Assembly: GCA_002428365.1 (NCBI GenBank)
Contig: DIVW01000041.1
Location: 34,337-98,336 of the forward strand
Reading direction: 5' to 3'
DNA length: 64,000 nucleotides
From: Propionibacteriaceae bacterium UBA6122
GTDB lineage: Bacteria; Actinomycetota; Actinomycetes; Propionibacteriales; Propionibacteriaceae
Below the pieces are notes generated by a model that was not told where the DNA came from, searched no databases, and saw nothing but the letters and a program-made list of their open reading frames with translations. The position numbers were made by a program, and so were the translations under genes. Shown piece by piece: positions 15,395-23,377 of the stretch (position 1 is the stretch's first letter; every line of letters starts with the position of its first letter).

Positions 15395-16498
15395 TTGATC
15401 ACTTTCACCGAGGTGAAAAAGGTGTACCCAGGTGGCACCACCGCCGTGGGTGGGCTCAGTCTGGACATTCCGACCGGTCAGATCACCGTGCTGGTTGGGC
15501 CCTCAGGCTGCGGCAAAACGACCTCGCTGCGAATGATCAACCGAATGATCGAACCGAGCAGCGGCCGCGTTGCCATCGACGGCCGCGACACCGCCACTCT
15601 CGAAGTCAACGAACTGCGCCGCAGCATCGGCTACGTGATTCAAAGTGGCGGACTCTTCCCGCACCAGAGCATCCTCGACAACATCGCCACCGTGCCATTG
15701 CTGCTGGGCTGGGGCAGAGCCAAAGCGCGCGCCCGGGCCCAGGAACTACTGGAACTGGTCGGCTTGGACGCCGCCCTGGCCAAGCGGTATCCGAGCCAGC
15801 TCTCCGGCGGTCAACAGCAGCGGGTAGGGGTCGCCCGCGCTTTGGCCGCCGATCCGCCGGTGATGCTGCTGGACGAACCGTTCAGTGCCGTCGACCCGGT
15901 GGTGCGCGCCCAACTGCAGGACGAGTTTCTGCGGCTCCAAGCAGAGCTGGGTAAAACCATCGTCTTCGTCACTCACGACATCGATGAGGCGATCAAGCTT
16001 GCCGACCTGGTGGCGGTGCTGCGGGTGGGCGGCACCCTGGCTCAATTCGATGCGCCCGCGCGACTGTTGGCCGACCCGGCCGATGATTTCGTGGCCGACT
16101 TCCTCGGCCGCGACCGCGGCTACCGAGCCCTTGGTTTCGTGGCGGCTCCCGGCTTGCCGATCAGCGCCGAGCCCACCGTGCCGCTGGGAGCCACCCCAGC
16201 CGAAGCCAAGCAGGCTGCCGGCGGGGCCGATTGGCTGCTGGTGCTCGATGCGGCTGGCGCGCCAGCTGGCTGGGTCGAACCCGTCCGACTTCAGGCCCCG
16301 ATCACCGCAGCAGAGCTGCATCGCGGCGGCACCCTCGCTCGCGTCGGCGGCTCGCTGCGCGCAGCCCTGGACGCTGCCCTGTCGGCACCGAGTCGGCGCG
16401 GGGTGATCACCGACGATGCTGGCGGCCTGGTGGGCACCGTCCGCGCCCAGGACGTGCTGGTCGAGATCGAGCGCGGCCCCAAGACCGGGGCGCCATGA
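15395..16498 (+). CDS. opuCA: Osmoprotectant ABC transporter ATPase
   Basis: A 367-residue ATPase of the glycine betaine/carnitine/choline importer family. Visible motifs are Walker A GPSGCGKT (35-42), Q-loop YVIQSGG, signature LSGGQQQR, Walker B VMLLDEP and switch THDIDEA. The C-terminal ~100 residues are a reduced CBS-like region ending TDDAGGLVGTVRAQDVLVEIE; in OpuA-type ATPases CBS pairs sense ionic strength, so gating by salt is plausible, but only one clear CBS strand set is visible. It starts at TTG 15395 after GAGGAGGTGG. The stop overlaps the first permease by four nt. First gene of a four-gene operon. Confidence 0.92.
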   Translation: MITFTEVKKVYPGGTTAVGGLSLDIPTGQITVLVGPSGCGKTTSLRMINRMIEPSSGRVAIDGRDTATLEVNELRRSIGYVIQSGGLFPHQSILDNIATVPLLLGWGRAKARARAQELLELVGLDAALAKRYPSQLSGGQQQRVGVARALAADPPVMLLDEPFSAVDPVVRAQLQDEFLRLQAELGKTIVFVTHDIDEAIKLADLVAVLRVGGTLAQFDAPARLLADPADDFVADFLGRDRGYRALGFVAAPGLPISAEPTVPLGATPAEAKQAAGGADWLLVLDAAGAPAGWVEPVRLQAPITAAELHRGGTLARVGGSLRAALDAALSAPSRRGVITDDAGGLVGTVRAQDVLVEIERGPKTGAP

Positions 16499-17139
16499 AC
16501 TGGTTCCTCGGCCACCTCGACGAGGTCGGCTCCCTGATGGCCACCCACGCGGTGCTGGCCTCGGCACCCCTGCTGGCGGGCCTGCTGCTGGCCATTCCGC
16601 TGGGCTGGCTGGCCCGCCGCTACCGGGTGTTGCGCACCCCGTTGATCGTCGGCACCGGATTGCTCTACACCATCCCCTCGCTGGCGCTGTTCATCCTGAT
16701 GCCGCTGGTGTTGGGCACTGGGATCCTCGACCCGCTGAACGTGGTGGTCGCCCTCACCGTCTACACCGTGGCCCTGCTGGTGCGGACGGTCTCCGACGGC
16801 CTGGCCTCAGTGCCCGAGGATGTGCTGCAGGCGGCCTCGGCGATGGGGATCGGCCGGGTCTCCAGGTTCTTCAAAGTCGAGCTGCCGCTGGCCGTCCCGG
16901 TGATTTCGGCCGGCCTGAGGGTGGCGGCAGTCAGCAATGTTTCCATCGTCTCGGTGGCCGCCCTGCTCGGCATCGCCCAGCTCGGGTCGCTGTTCACCGA
17001 CGGTTTTGCCCGCAACTACCTTGACCCGATCGTGGTGGGCATTCTGGCCTGCATCGCGCTCGCGTTGGTCTTCGATCTGCTGATCGTGGCCCTCACCAAG
17101 GTGGCCACCCCGTGGCTGCGAGTGGGGAGCCCGGCATGA
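16495..17139 (+). CDS. Osmoprotectant ABC transporter permease 1
   Basis: A 214-residue BPD-transporter-type permease with five to six membrane helices. The EAA loop reads EDVLQAASAMGIGRVSRFFKVELPLAVPVISAG, which contacts the ATPase. ATGA overlaps join it to the ATPase upstream and the second permease downstream. In OpuC/ProU-like systems two small homologous permeases form the channel. The presence of both, plus the lipoprotein, makes the transporter complete. Confidence 0.88.
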   Translation: MNWFLGHLDEVGSLMATHAVLASAPLLAGLLLAIPLGWLARRYRVLRTPLIVGTGLLYTIPSLALFILMPLVLGTGILDPLNVVVALTVYTVALLVRTVSDGLASVPEDVLQAASAMGIGRVSRFFKVELPLAVPVISAGLRVAAVSNVSIVSVAALLGIAQLGSLFTDGFARNYLDPIVVGILACIALALVFDLLIVALTKVATPWLRVGSPA

Positions 17140-17864
17140 ACCTGCTCTGGGAGTGGCTGGCCGATCCGAACAACTGGAGCGGCCCCGAAGGCGTCTGGAC
17201 CCGGTTGGTCGAGCATCTGAGCTACAGCCTGGTGACCTTGGTGATCGCTGCCCTGGTGGGCATCCCGCTGGGGTTGTGGATCGGGCATACCGGCAGGGGC
17301 CGGCTCACGGTGGTCAATCTGGTCAACGGCATGCGCTCGGTGCCCACCCTGGGGCTGCTTTTCGTCGCGGTGCTAGTGGTCGGCCCGCTGCTGGCCGGGG
17401 ATGTCGCCTTCCTCGGCCCGGCCATCTTCGTGCTGGTGATTTTGGCCATTCCACCGATCCTGGCCGGGGCCTACGCCGGCGTCGAAGGGGTTGACCCCGG
17501 CGTCCGGGATGGCGCCCGGGGCATGGGCATGGGCGAGCTGCAAGTATTGACCAAAGTCGAGATTCCGGTGGCCCTGCCGCTGATCTTCAGCGGCCTGCGC
17601 TCGGCTGCGCTGCAAGTGGTGGCCACGGCCACAATCGCCGCCTCAGTCAGCGTTGGCGGCCTCGGTCGGTTCCTGATCGACGGCCAGGCCTACCGCGACT
17701 ACGGCGAAATGGCGGCCGGCGCCCTGCTGGTCGCCCTGCTGGCGGTCTGCGTCGACCTGGTCTTCGCCGCCGTCCAGCGGCTGGTGGTTTCCCCGGGCCT
17801 GGCCGCGCCCAATGACTCGCTGCGGTGGCGCGCGGCACCGCAATCCGTCCCGACAACGACCTGA
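17136..17864 (+). CDS. Osmoprotectant ABC transporter permease 2
   Basis: A 242-residue permease paralogous to the preceding gene. It has about six membrane spans and an EAA loop reading VRDGARGMGMGELQVLTKVEIPVALPLIFSG. The start ATG is the A of the upstream TGA context (ATGA). It ends in a Pro/Thr-rich tail (VPTTT), and the substrate-binding lipoprotein begins 37 nt later. Pairing with permease 1 is standard for OpuC-type importers. Confidence 0.88.
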   Translation: MNLLWEWLADPNNWSGPEGVWTRLVEHLSYSLVTLVIAALVGIPLGLWIGHTGRGRLTVVNLVNGMRSVPTLGLLFVAVLVVGPLLAGDVAFLGPAIFVLVILAIPPILAGAYAGVEGVDPGVRDGARGMGMGELQVLTKVEIPVALPLIFSGLRSAALQVVATATIAASVSVGGLGRFLIDGQAYRDYGEMAAGALLVALLAVCVDLVFAAVQRLVVSPGLAAPNDSLRWRAAPQSVPTTT

Positions 17865-17901
17865 TCCCACACCGACCTGATCCCCAATGAAAGGTAGTTC
17901 A

Positions 17902-18816
17902 ATGAAGAAGATCACCGGCTTGCTGGCCCTCACCCTGGTTGCGGTCTCCCTCAGCGCCTGCGCTTCGGGCAATCCGCTGGCCACCCCAACCGCAGGCGGT
18001 GGCTCGGCTGCTGGCCAGACGATCGTCGTCGGTTCGGCCAACTTCCCCGAGAGTGAACTGCTGGCCGAAATCTATGCCGGGGCGCTGAAGGCCAAGGGCA
18101 TCACCGTCACCACCAAGCTCAACATCGCCTCGCGCGAAACCTATGTGCCAGCGTTGAAGAACGGCGAGATCGATCTGATCCCCGAATACACCGGGGCGTT
18201 CGCCAAGTATCTGAACGCCGATGCCGACACCTCCGACGAAGCCGCAGCCTTGGCCTCGCTGCGAGCCGCGCTGCCAGCAACCTTGCAGGCTCTGGAGCCC
18301 TCAGCTGCCCAGGACAAGGACTCGATCAGCGTCACCCAGGCGACCGCCGACAAGTACTCGCTGACCTCGATCGAGGATCTGGTGCCTTATGCCCCCGAGT
18401 TGGTGCTCGGTGGCCCGCCGGAGTGGAAAGAGCGCGCCGCTGGCGTCCCCGGACTGGAGAAGGTCTATGGCTTGCGCTTCAAGGCCTTCAAGCCGCTGGA
18501 CGTGGCTGGCCCGCTCACCGTCCAGGCGTTGAAGAACGGCCAGGTGCAGGCCGCCAACCTGTTCACCACCGACCCGGCGATCAAGGCCAACGGCTTCGTG
18601 GTGCTCGATGATCCCAAGAGCTTCTTCGGCGCTCAGAATGTGATTCCGGTGATCACCAAGGCCAAGGCCACCCCGGAAGCCGTGGCCGCATTGAACGGGG
18701 TTTCGGCCAAGCTCGACACCGACATGCTGGCCACCCTGGTCACCAAAGTGGTGGTCGACAAGGCCGACGCCTCCGACGTGGCCGCCGAATGGCTGAAGGC
18801 CAACGGACTGTCCTGA
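17902..18816 (+). CDS. opuCC: Osmoprotectant-binding lipoprotein (OpuAC/ProX family)
   Basis: A 304-residue lipoprotein. The signal peptide ends in the lipobox LSAC (Cys about 19), followed by a Thr/Gly-rich linker. The mature part begins IVVGSANFPESELLAEIYAGAL, the hallmark of the glycine betaine/choline-binding OpuAC domain, and contains IPEYTGAFAKYL. It would capture the osmolyte outside the membrane and hand it to the two permeases. ATG 17902 uses AAAGG seven nt before; an upstream ATG at 17887 lacks one. A 16-bp hairpin follows. Exact ligand (betaine, choline, carnitine) is not determined. Confidence 0.9.
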   Translation: MKKITGLLALTLVAVSLSACASGNPLATPTAGGGSAAGQTIVVGSANFPESELLAEIYAGALKAKGITVTTKLNIASRETYVPALKNGEIDLIPEYTGAFAKYLNADADTSDEAAALASLRAALPATLQALEPSAAQDKDSISVTQATADKYSLTSIEDLVPYAPELVLGGPPEWKERAAGVPGLEKVYGLRFKAFKPLDVAGPLTVQALKNGQVQAANLFTTDPAIKANGFVVLDDPKSFFGAQNVIPVITKAKATPEAVAALNGVSAKLDTDMLATLVTKVVVDKADASDVAAEWLKANGLS

Positions 18817-18823
18817 CGGCGCA

Positions 18824-18858
18824 CCACCGGCCCGAGGTCACTGACCTCGGGCCGGTGG
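18824..18858. terminator. Strong bidirectional hairpin between convergent genes
   Basis: Sixteen perfect base pairs (18824-18839 with 18843-18858) around the loop ACT, eight nt after the opu operon stop and 20 nt from the stop of the convergent oxidoreductase gene. There is no T-tract, so it is either a factor-assisted/bidirectional terminator or an mRNA 3'-end stabiliser. Confidence 0.7.
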
Positions 18859-18878
18859 CGTCCCCAAGCCCCCTCGGG

Positions 18879-20237
18879 TTAGTGGAGCTTCCCTAGCGCT
18901 TCCTCGATGCCGCGATGGAAGGTCGGATAGGCGTAGATCATTGAGCGCAACTCGGCCAGCGGCACCCGAGCATGGACGGCGACCGCCAGAGCGCCGAGCA
19001 CCTCGCCACCGGCCGGAGCCATCACCGTGGCACCCACTAAGACGTCCCGCTCGGCGTCAGCAACCAGTTTGATGAAACCCTCATTGCCCACTTTGTGGAT
19101 CCAGCCACGGGTGGTGGCCGATAGCGGCGTGGCGCCGACTGAGACCTGCTGCAGTTGCTCGCGGGCCTGGGCCTCGGTGAGGCCGACCGCCCCAATCTCA
19201 GGATCGGTGAAGGTGACCCGCGGGAGCGCGTGGTAGGTGGCCGTTGGCCCGGGTTCGCCGAGCAGATCACGAATCACAATCCCGGCCTGATACATCGCCA
19301 CATGGGTAAAGGCACCTTTGCCGGTCAGGTCGCCGACCGCCCAAACCCCCTCGCTTACCCGGCACCGGTGATCGGTTGGGGCTACTCGCGCGGCCGGGTC
19401 AACTCCGACGGCGGCCAACCCGACGGCGGCTGGGTCGGCGCGGCGTCCGGTGGCCACCAGGATCCGTTCGGTACTTACTGAGGTGCCATCGGCAAGCCGC
19501 ACGGTGACTCCAGCACCGGCAGCTTCGACCTGCTCGGCCCCCACACCGAGGTGCACCTCGACGCCTTCGGCTTCCAGGACGCCCTGGAGTGCGGCGGAGG
19601 CTTCGGGCTCCTCCAGAGCCAGCAGTCGCGGCGCGGCCTCGACGAGGATCACCCGGACGCCGAAGCGGGCCAGCACCTGACTGAGTTCACAGCCGATCGC
19701 GCCACCACCGAGAACGACCATCGATTGGGGCAGCGTGGTGGCTGAGACGACTTCCCGATTCGTCCAATAGTCCACCTCGGCCAGACCAGGAATCGGCGGA
19801 ATCGCCGCCTTGGAGCCGGTGGCCACCACGATGCCGCGATGCACCCGATAGCTGGTGCCGTCGACCTCAACTTCGGTGTCCGAGATCACTTTGCCGCTGC
19901 CGCGCACCAGCACCCCACCTTTGTCGGTGAAGCGGCGCGCTGCCACGGTGTCGTCCCAGGCATCGGTGGCCTCCCCGCTGATGCGTGCGGCCACCAGCGC
20001 CCAATCCGGACGCACCTGGTCGAGGTTTCCGGCCAAGGCGGGCACCCGGCGGGCTTCGGCCAGGGCATCGCTGGCGCGCACCATCATCTTGGTGGGCACG
20101 CAGCCCCAGTAGGGGCATTCGCCCCCGACCAGTTCCCGTTCGATGCCGAGCACCCGCAGGCCCTTTTCAGCCAGCGTGCCAGCGACGTGTTCCCCGCCTG
20201 GGCCCAAACCAATCACTGCAACGTCAAAGGTTTGCAT
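18879..20237 (-). CDS. FAD-dependent pyridine nucleotide-disulfide oxidoreductase
   Basis: A 452-residue class I disulfide oxidoreductase of the dihydrolipoamide dehydrogenase/mercuric reductase fold. The FAD loop is GLGPGG (10-15) and the redox motif ECPYWGCVPTK holds Cys41/Cys46. The NAD(P) loop is GGGAIGCE and the second FAD motif is VWAVGDLTG. Oddly, the C-terminal His-Glu catalytic dyad of lipoamide dehydrogenase (HxHPTxxE) is replaced by AYPTFHRGIEE, so the usual base is missing or shifted. It is therefore not a normal lipoamide dehydrogenase; a quinone, metal or unknown disulfide substrate is possible. CACACT six nt before the ATG suggests a leaderless mRNA. Confidence 0.88.
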   Translation of the reverse strand: MQTFDVAVIGLGPGGEHVAGTLAEKGLRVLGIERELVGGECPYWGCVPTKMMVRASDALAEARRVPALAGNLDQVRPDWALVAARISGEATDAWDDTVAARRFTDKGGVLVRGSGKVISDTEVEVDGTSYRVHRGIVVATGSKAAIPPIPGLAEVDYWTNREVVSATTLPQSMVVLGGGAIGCELSQVLARFGVRVILVEAAPRLLALEEPEASAALQGVLEAEGVEVHLGVGAEQVEAAGAGVTVRLADGTSVSTERILVATGRRADPAAVGLAAVGVDPAARVAPTDHRCRVSEGVWAVGDLTGKGAFTHVAMYQAGIVIRDLLGEPGPTATYHALPRVTFTDPEIGAVGLTEAQAREQLQQVSVGATPLSATTRGWIHKVGNEGFIKLVADAERDVLVGATVMAPAGGEVLGALAVAVHARVPLAELRSMIYAYPTFHRGIEEALGKLH

Positions 20238-20370
20238 GGTTTGAGTGTGGCACTTAGCCCCTCAACAGGCATCAGCGCTATTGCTCAGGTCGGGCGGTAG
20301 GCAGCCGTGGCCGGGAAGAACCCCTGGTGCGGGGGTGTTTGGCCTCCTAACAGCTATCAAGGGAGAACCC

Positions 20371-20652
20371 ATGCGTGCCATCTGGAATGGAACCGTGATT
20401 GCCGAGAGCGATGACACCGTAGTCGTGGAAGGCAATCACTATTTCCCGGCCGAGTCAGTGCGGGCCGACATTCTGCGGCCCTCGGTCACGCACACCACCT
20501 GCCCGTGGAAGGGGGAGGCGTCCTACTACTCCCTTGAAGTCGGCGAGTTGGTCAACCCAGACGCAGCTTGGTTCTACCCGCAGCCGAAAGCTGCGGCCGC
20601 CGAAATCGCTGGCCGGATCGCGTTCTGGCGTGGGGTGGAAGTCGTCAACTGA
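20371..20652 (+). CDS. DUF427 domain protein
   Basis: A 93-residue single-domain protein of the DUF427 family. Family features are the N-terminal RAIWNGTVIAESDDTVVVEGNHYFP, the central THTTCPWKGEASYYS and the later AAWFYPQPKAAA. DUF427 proteins are small beta-rich folds of unknown biochemical function, common in actinobacteria and fungi. ATG 20371 follows GGGAG; the longer frame from 20245 contains no domain. It converges on the linker-rich secreted protein at 20677. Confidence 0.88.
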   Translation: MRAIWNGTVIAESDDTVVVEGNHYFPAESVRADILRPSVTHTTCPWKGEASYYSLEVGELVNPDAAWFYPQPKAAAAEIAGRIAFWRGVEVVN

Positions 20653-20676
20653 CCCACCCCATCGGGTAAGGGGGGC

Positions 20677-21186
20677 TCAGTCGCGGCGGAAGACTGGGGC
20701 ACCATCGGTGCAACTGATCTTCAGATGCACTTCGCCATCTTCGTCCTCACCGGAGCCGGTCTTCTCGAACTCGACCTCCAGCAGCTTGGTGCCTTCCCGC
20801 TCGGTTTGCACCTTGTAGCCATCATTGGGGATGGCGCTGACCAGTGAAACGGCCGACCCCTTGCAAGAGGCAGTCACTTTGCCCGGAGACCCGCTCCAAC
20901 TCGCGGTCTTGGTGGCCGGCGTGGGCTTGGCGCTGGTGGGGCTGTTGCTCGGCTTGGTGGTGGGCTTCGAAGTGGACGTCGGGTGGGTCTGGGTCGAGCT
21001 GGGACTAGCGCTCGTGCCTGCAGGAGTCTGGGTGGCCGGCGGCAGCGAGATCGTGGCCGCACTGAGCGGCACGTTCTCACCCACGCTGGCCCCAGTGGAG
21101 GAGATGACCCCCCAAGTCAGGGTGGATGCTCCGGCGACAGTGGCCAGCCAGATCAGCGCAATGGCGAGGGGGCGGCGGCGGTTCAC
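20677..21186 (-). CDS. Secreted or membrane-anchored Ser/Thr/Pro-linker protein
   Basis: A 169-residue protein with one N-terminal membrane segment (about 8-28, either anchor or signal). Residues 50-100 are a linker made almost entirely of Ser, Thr, Pro and Lys. The ~70-residue C-terminal domain (SGSPGKVTASCKGSAVSL to the end) carries two Cys that could form a disulfide. Such a linker is typical of actinobacterial wall-exposed proteins. The GTG start has CATGAT six nt upstream, facing the promoter of the divergent two-component system, so the two regions overlap. Function unknown. Confidence 0.72.
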   Translation of the reverse strand: MNRRRPLAIALIWLATVAGASTLTWGVISSTGASVGENVPLSAATISLPPATQTPAGTSASPSSTQTHPTSTSKPTTKPSNSPTSAKPTPATKTASWSGSPGKVTASCKGSAVSLVSAIPNDGYKVQTEREGTKLLEVEFEKTGSGEDEDGEVHLKISCTDGAPVFRRD

Positions 21187-21239
21187 CCATCAATCATGAC
21201 ATCCCCCCTCGATTCCGGGTGCTGGAGTACGTTACCGAC

Positions 21240-21935
21240 ATGGCGCGGGTGCTGGTGGTTGAGGACGATCCGGCGATCGGTCGGCTGCTGCACCGCAGCC
21301 TGACTGATCGCGGCGATGTGGTCATCCTGGCCGCCACCGGTGCCGCCGGGCTCTCGATGGCACTACAGGAACAACCCGAAGTGGTGTTGCTCGACCTTGG
21401 CCTGCCCGACCTCAGCGGCCTGGAGGTGCTCACCATGCTGCGCGCGGTCAGCCAGGTGCCGGTAATCGTGGTGACCGCCCAGGACGATGACCACACGGTG
21501 GTGCGAGCCTTGGATTCCGGCGCGGACGACTACCTGGTCAAGCCCTTCGGCAGTGAGCAGCTCGCCGCGCGGATTAGAGCGGTGCTGCGCCGCTCAGCTC
21601 AGGGCAGCTCGGGGGAGTCAGCAGTGCGAATCGGCGACCTGGAGATCGATCCGGCCAGCCGACGCGTCCGGGTGGACGGGGAGCAGGTGGAGCTATCGCG
21701 GAAGGAATTCGACCTGCTGTGGCTACTGGCCACCCGTCCTGGCGAAGTGGTCACCAAGCGGGAAATGCTGGCCGGGGTGTGGGGGCTGCCCTTCGGGAAC
21801 GGCGGCGACCGCACGGTCGACGTCCACCTGAGCTGGTTGCGCCGAAAGCTTGGTGAGAATGCGGCCGAGCCGCGCTATCTGCACACCGTCCGCGGGGTGG
21901 GGGTGCGGCTGGCGCCGCCCGGGTCGGACGACTGA
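21240..21935 (+). CDS. OmpR-family response regulator
   Basis: A 231-residue regulator. The receiver domain (1-115) has the acidic pair EDD (8-10), phospho-acceptor Asp52 in VVLLDLGLP and the conserved Lys in YLVKPFG. It is followed by an OmpR-type winged helix ending in DRTVDVHLSWLRRKLGENAAEPRYLHTVRGVGVRL. TACGTT six nt before the ATG at 21240 indicates a leaderless start. Its TGA shares a base with the kinase ATG (TGATG), so the pair is coupled. Regulon unknown; the nearest candidates are the divergent linker protein and the PTS gene downstream. Confidence 0.92.
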   Translation: MARVLVVEDDPAIGRLLHRSLTDRGDVVILAATGAAGLSMALQEQPEVVLLDLGLPDLSGLEVLTMLRAVSQVPVIVVTAQDDDHTVVRALDSGADDYLVKPFGSEQLAARIRAVLRRSAQGSSGESAVRIGDLEIDPASRRVRVDGEQVELSRKEFDLLWLLATRPGEVVTKREMLAGVWGLPFGNGGDRTVDVHLSWLRRKLGENAAEPRYLHTVRGVGVRLAPPGSDD

Positions 21936-23209
21936 TGCGCCGCCAAATCAGTCTGCTGTTGGCGGTGATCAGCACCGCCATTGTGGTGTCCTTCGTGATC
22001 CCGCTGCTGCTTCTGGTGCGCACCTTGGCCGAGGATCGGGGGATGGCCGCAGCCAGTCAGCAGGCCAACACCATCGCCGTGCTGGTCTCCAGCCTCCACG
22101 ATGACCCGCGCCTGGCCGAAGTAATTCAGCCCAGCCTGGAGCGTTCGGCGGCCCAAACCAGCGTCGTGCTCGCCAACGGGCAGGTGCTCGGAGTGCGCTG
22201 GGACGATGCCGCCACCGACCCGGCCTATCTACAGGCTCGCCAGGGCCAGGCCTTCTCGGTGCACGACGCGGTCGGTGGACGGGTGTACGTGCCGGTGTTG
22301 GTCGACGGCGGGGTAGTGGTGGTGCGCTCGGCGATGACCGCCGACCAACTCGCTGAAGGGGTGCCGCTGGCCTGGGCCAGCATCATTGGGCTGGGATTGC
22401 TCCTCAGCGGGGTGGCCGTCCTGGTGGGGGCGCAGGTGGGTCGCGGCATCAGCCGTCCGCTGCTGTCGGTGGCCGAGACCGCCCATCGGCTCCGAGAAGG
22501 TGATCTGGCCGCCCGAGCCCCGCTGGCCGGCCCGCGCGAGACAGTTGAGTTGGGCTCGGCTCTCAACGGCCTGGCCGATCGGATCGAGACGCTGCTGACC
22601 GCCGAACGCGACAATGTGCGTGGCCTGGCCCACCGGCTGCGCACCCCGGTGACCGCCCTTCGCCTGGAGGCTGAACACGTCGGCGATCCGCAGCTACGCG
22701 CCAGCCTGGCCGATTCGGTGGTGGGCCTACAGACCGCCATCGATGAGGTCGTTCGGGAAGCTCAACGGCCGCTGCGCGAAGACCTGCCCGGCTTGTGCGA
22801 TGCCGTCTCAGTGGTGTCGTCCCGGGCGGAGTTCTGGCGCCCGCTGGCCGAAGATCAGGGGCGCACCTTCACTGTCAGCTTGCCCGATGGGCGCGTGCGA
22901 GTCGGCCTGAGTGCGCTCGACTTGGGCGATGTGGTCGACATCTGTCTGGACAACATCTTCGCCCACACCCCTGATGGCACCGCCTTCGCCGTCAGTCTTT
23001 CGGTAGGCCTGGGCCGGGTTGAGTTGGCGGTTACCGATGAGGGCCTGGGCTTCCCGGTGAAGCCCGGCGAACCCAAGCCCGGCACCTCGGGTATGGGTTT
23101 GCAGATCGTGCGCCGGCTGGTCGAGGCGGCTCACGGACGGTGCACCACGTCGCCGCCGCCAGCGCACGGGGGGCGCGTGGTGATCGAGTTGCCCGAGATT
23201 CCACATTGA
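21935..23209 (+). CDS. Sensor histidine kinase
   Basis: A 424-residue membrane kinase. It has an N-terminal helix (5-28), an extracytoplasmic sensor domain of about 110 residues, a second helix (about 145-170), HAMP, a HisKA-like region with the phosphorylated His at about 233 (GLAHRLRTPVTALRLE), and an ATPase domain. The ATPase N-box is unusual (DICLDNIFAHTPDG), and the G-boxes are DEGLGFP and SGMGLQIV. It forms a coupled pair with the OmpR-type regulator upstream. The stimulus cannot be inferred. Confidence 0.9.
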   Translation: MRRQISLLLAVISTAIVVSFVIPLLLLVRTLAEDRGMAAASQQANTIAVLVSSLHDDPRLAEVIQPSLERSAAQTSVVLANGQVLGVRWDDAATDPAYLQARQGQAFSVHDAVGGRVYVPVLVDGGVVVVRSAMTADQLAEGVPLAWASIIGLGLLLSGVAVLVGAQVGRGISRPLLSVAETAHRLREGDLAARAPLAGPRETVELGSALNGLADRIETLLTAERDNVRGLAHRLRTPVTALRLEAEHVGDPQLRASLADSVVGLQTAIDEVVREAQRPLREDLPGLCDAVSVVSSRAEFWRPLAEDQGRTFTVSLPDGRVRVGLSALDLGDVVDICLDNIFAHTPDGTAFAVSLSVGLGRVELAVTDEGLGFPVKPGEPKPGTSGMGLQIVRRLVEAAHGRCTTSPPPAHGGRVVIELPEIPH

Positions 23210-23278
23210 TCCAATCCTTCGGTGATACGGGTTCCCCGAGCCGGTCGGTCGTGTTAGTCTCAAAGTGATTTAGCACTC

Positions 23279-23306
23279 GGATTGTTACCCGCAATGGGGC
23301 AAGACC
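23279..23306 (+). promoter_or_regulatory. BglG/LicT-type ribonucleic antiterminator (RAT)
   Basis: The leader contains GGATTGTTAC at its 5' end and GCAAGACC at its 3' end. These match both conserved halves of the known bgl/lic RAT (GGATTGTTAC...GCAAAACC) with the usual short centre. Its 3' end overlaps the first arm of the following terminator, so RAT folding and terminator folding exclude each other. The antiterminator gene lies just downstream of the PTS gene. Confidence 0.88.
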
Positions 23307-23338
23307 TGAGACGCCCCGGGCGCGTCTCGGGTCTTTTT
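23302..23338 (+). terminator. RAT-controlled leader terminator
   Basis: A 13-bp stem (23302-23314 with 23322-23334, one G-U pair) with a seven-base loop is followed by T5. It lies 40 nt upstream of the PTS start. Bound antiterminator would hold the RAT and let transcription continue into the PTS gene. Confidence 0.9.
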
Positions 23339-23377
23339 GTTTGCGCCAACGTGGGTCTAGCAGACAAGGAACAGACG

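Noticed and set aside
18879..20237. Lipoamide dehydrogenase (lpd)
   Set aside because: The C-terminal HxHPTxxE dyad is missing and no 2-oxoacid dehydrogenase genes are near.
20319..20340. AACCCC/GGGGGTGTT hairpin as a terminator before DUF427
   Set aside because: Short stem with wobble and no following T-run; too weak to annotate.
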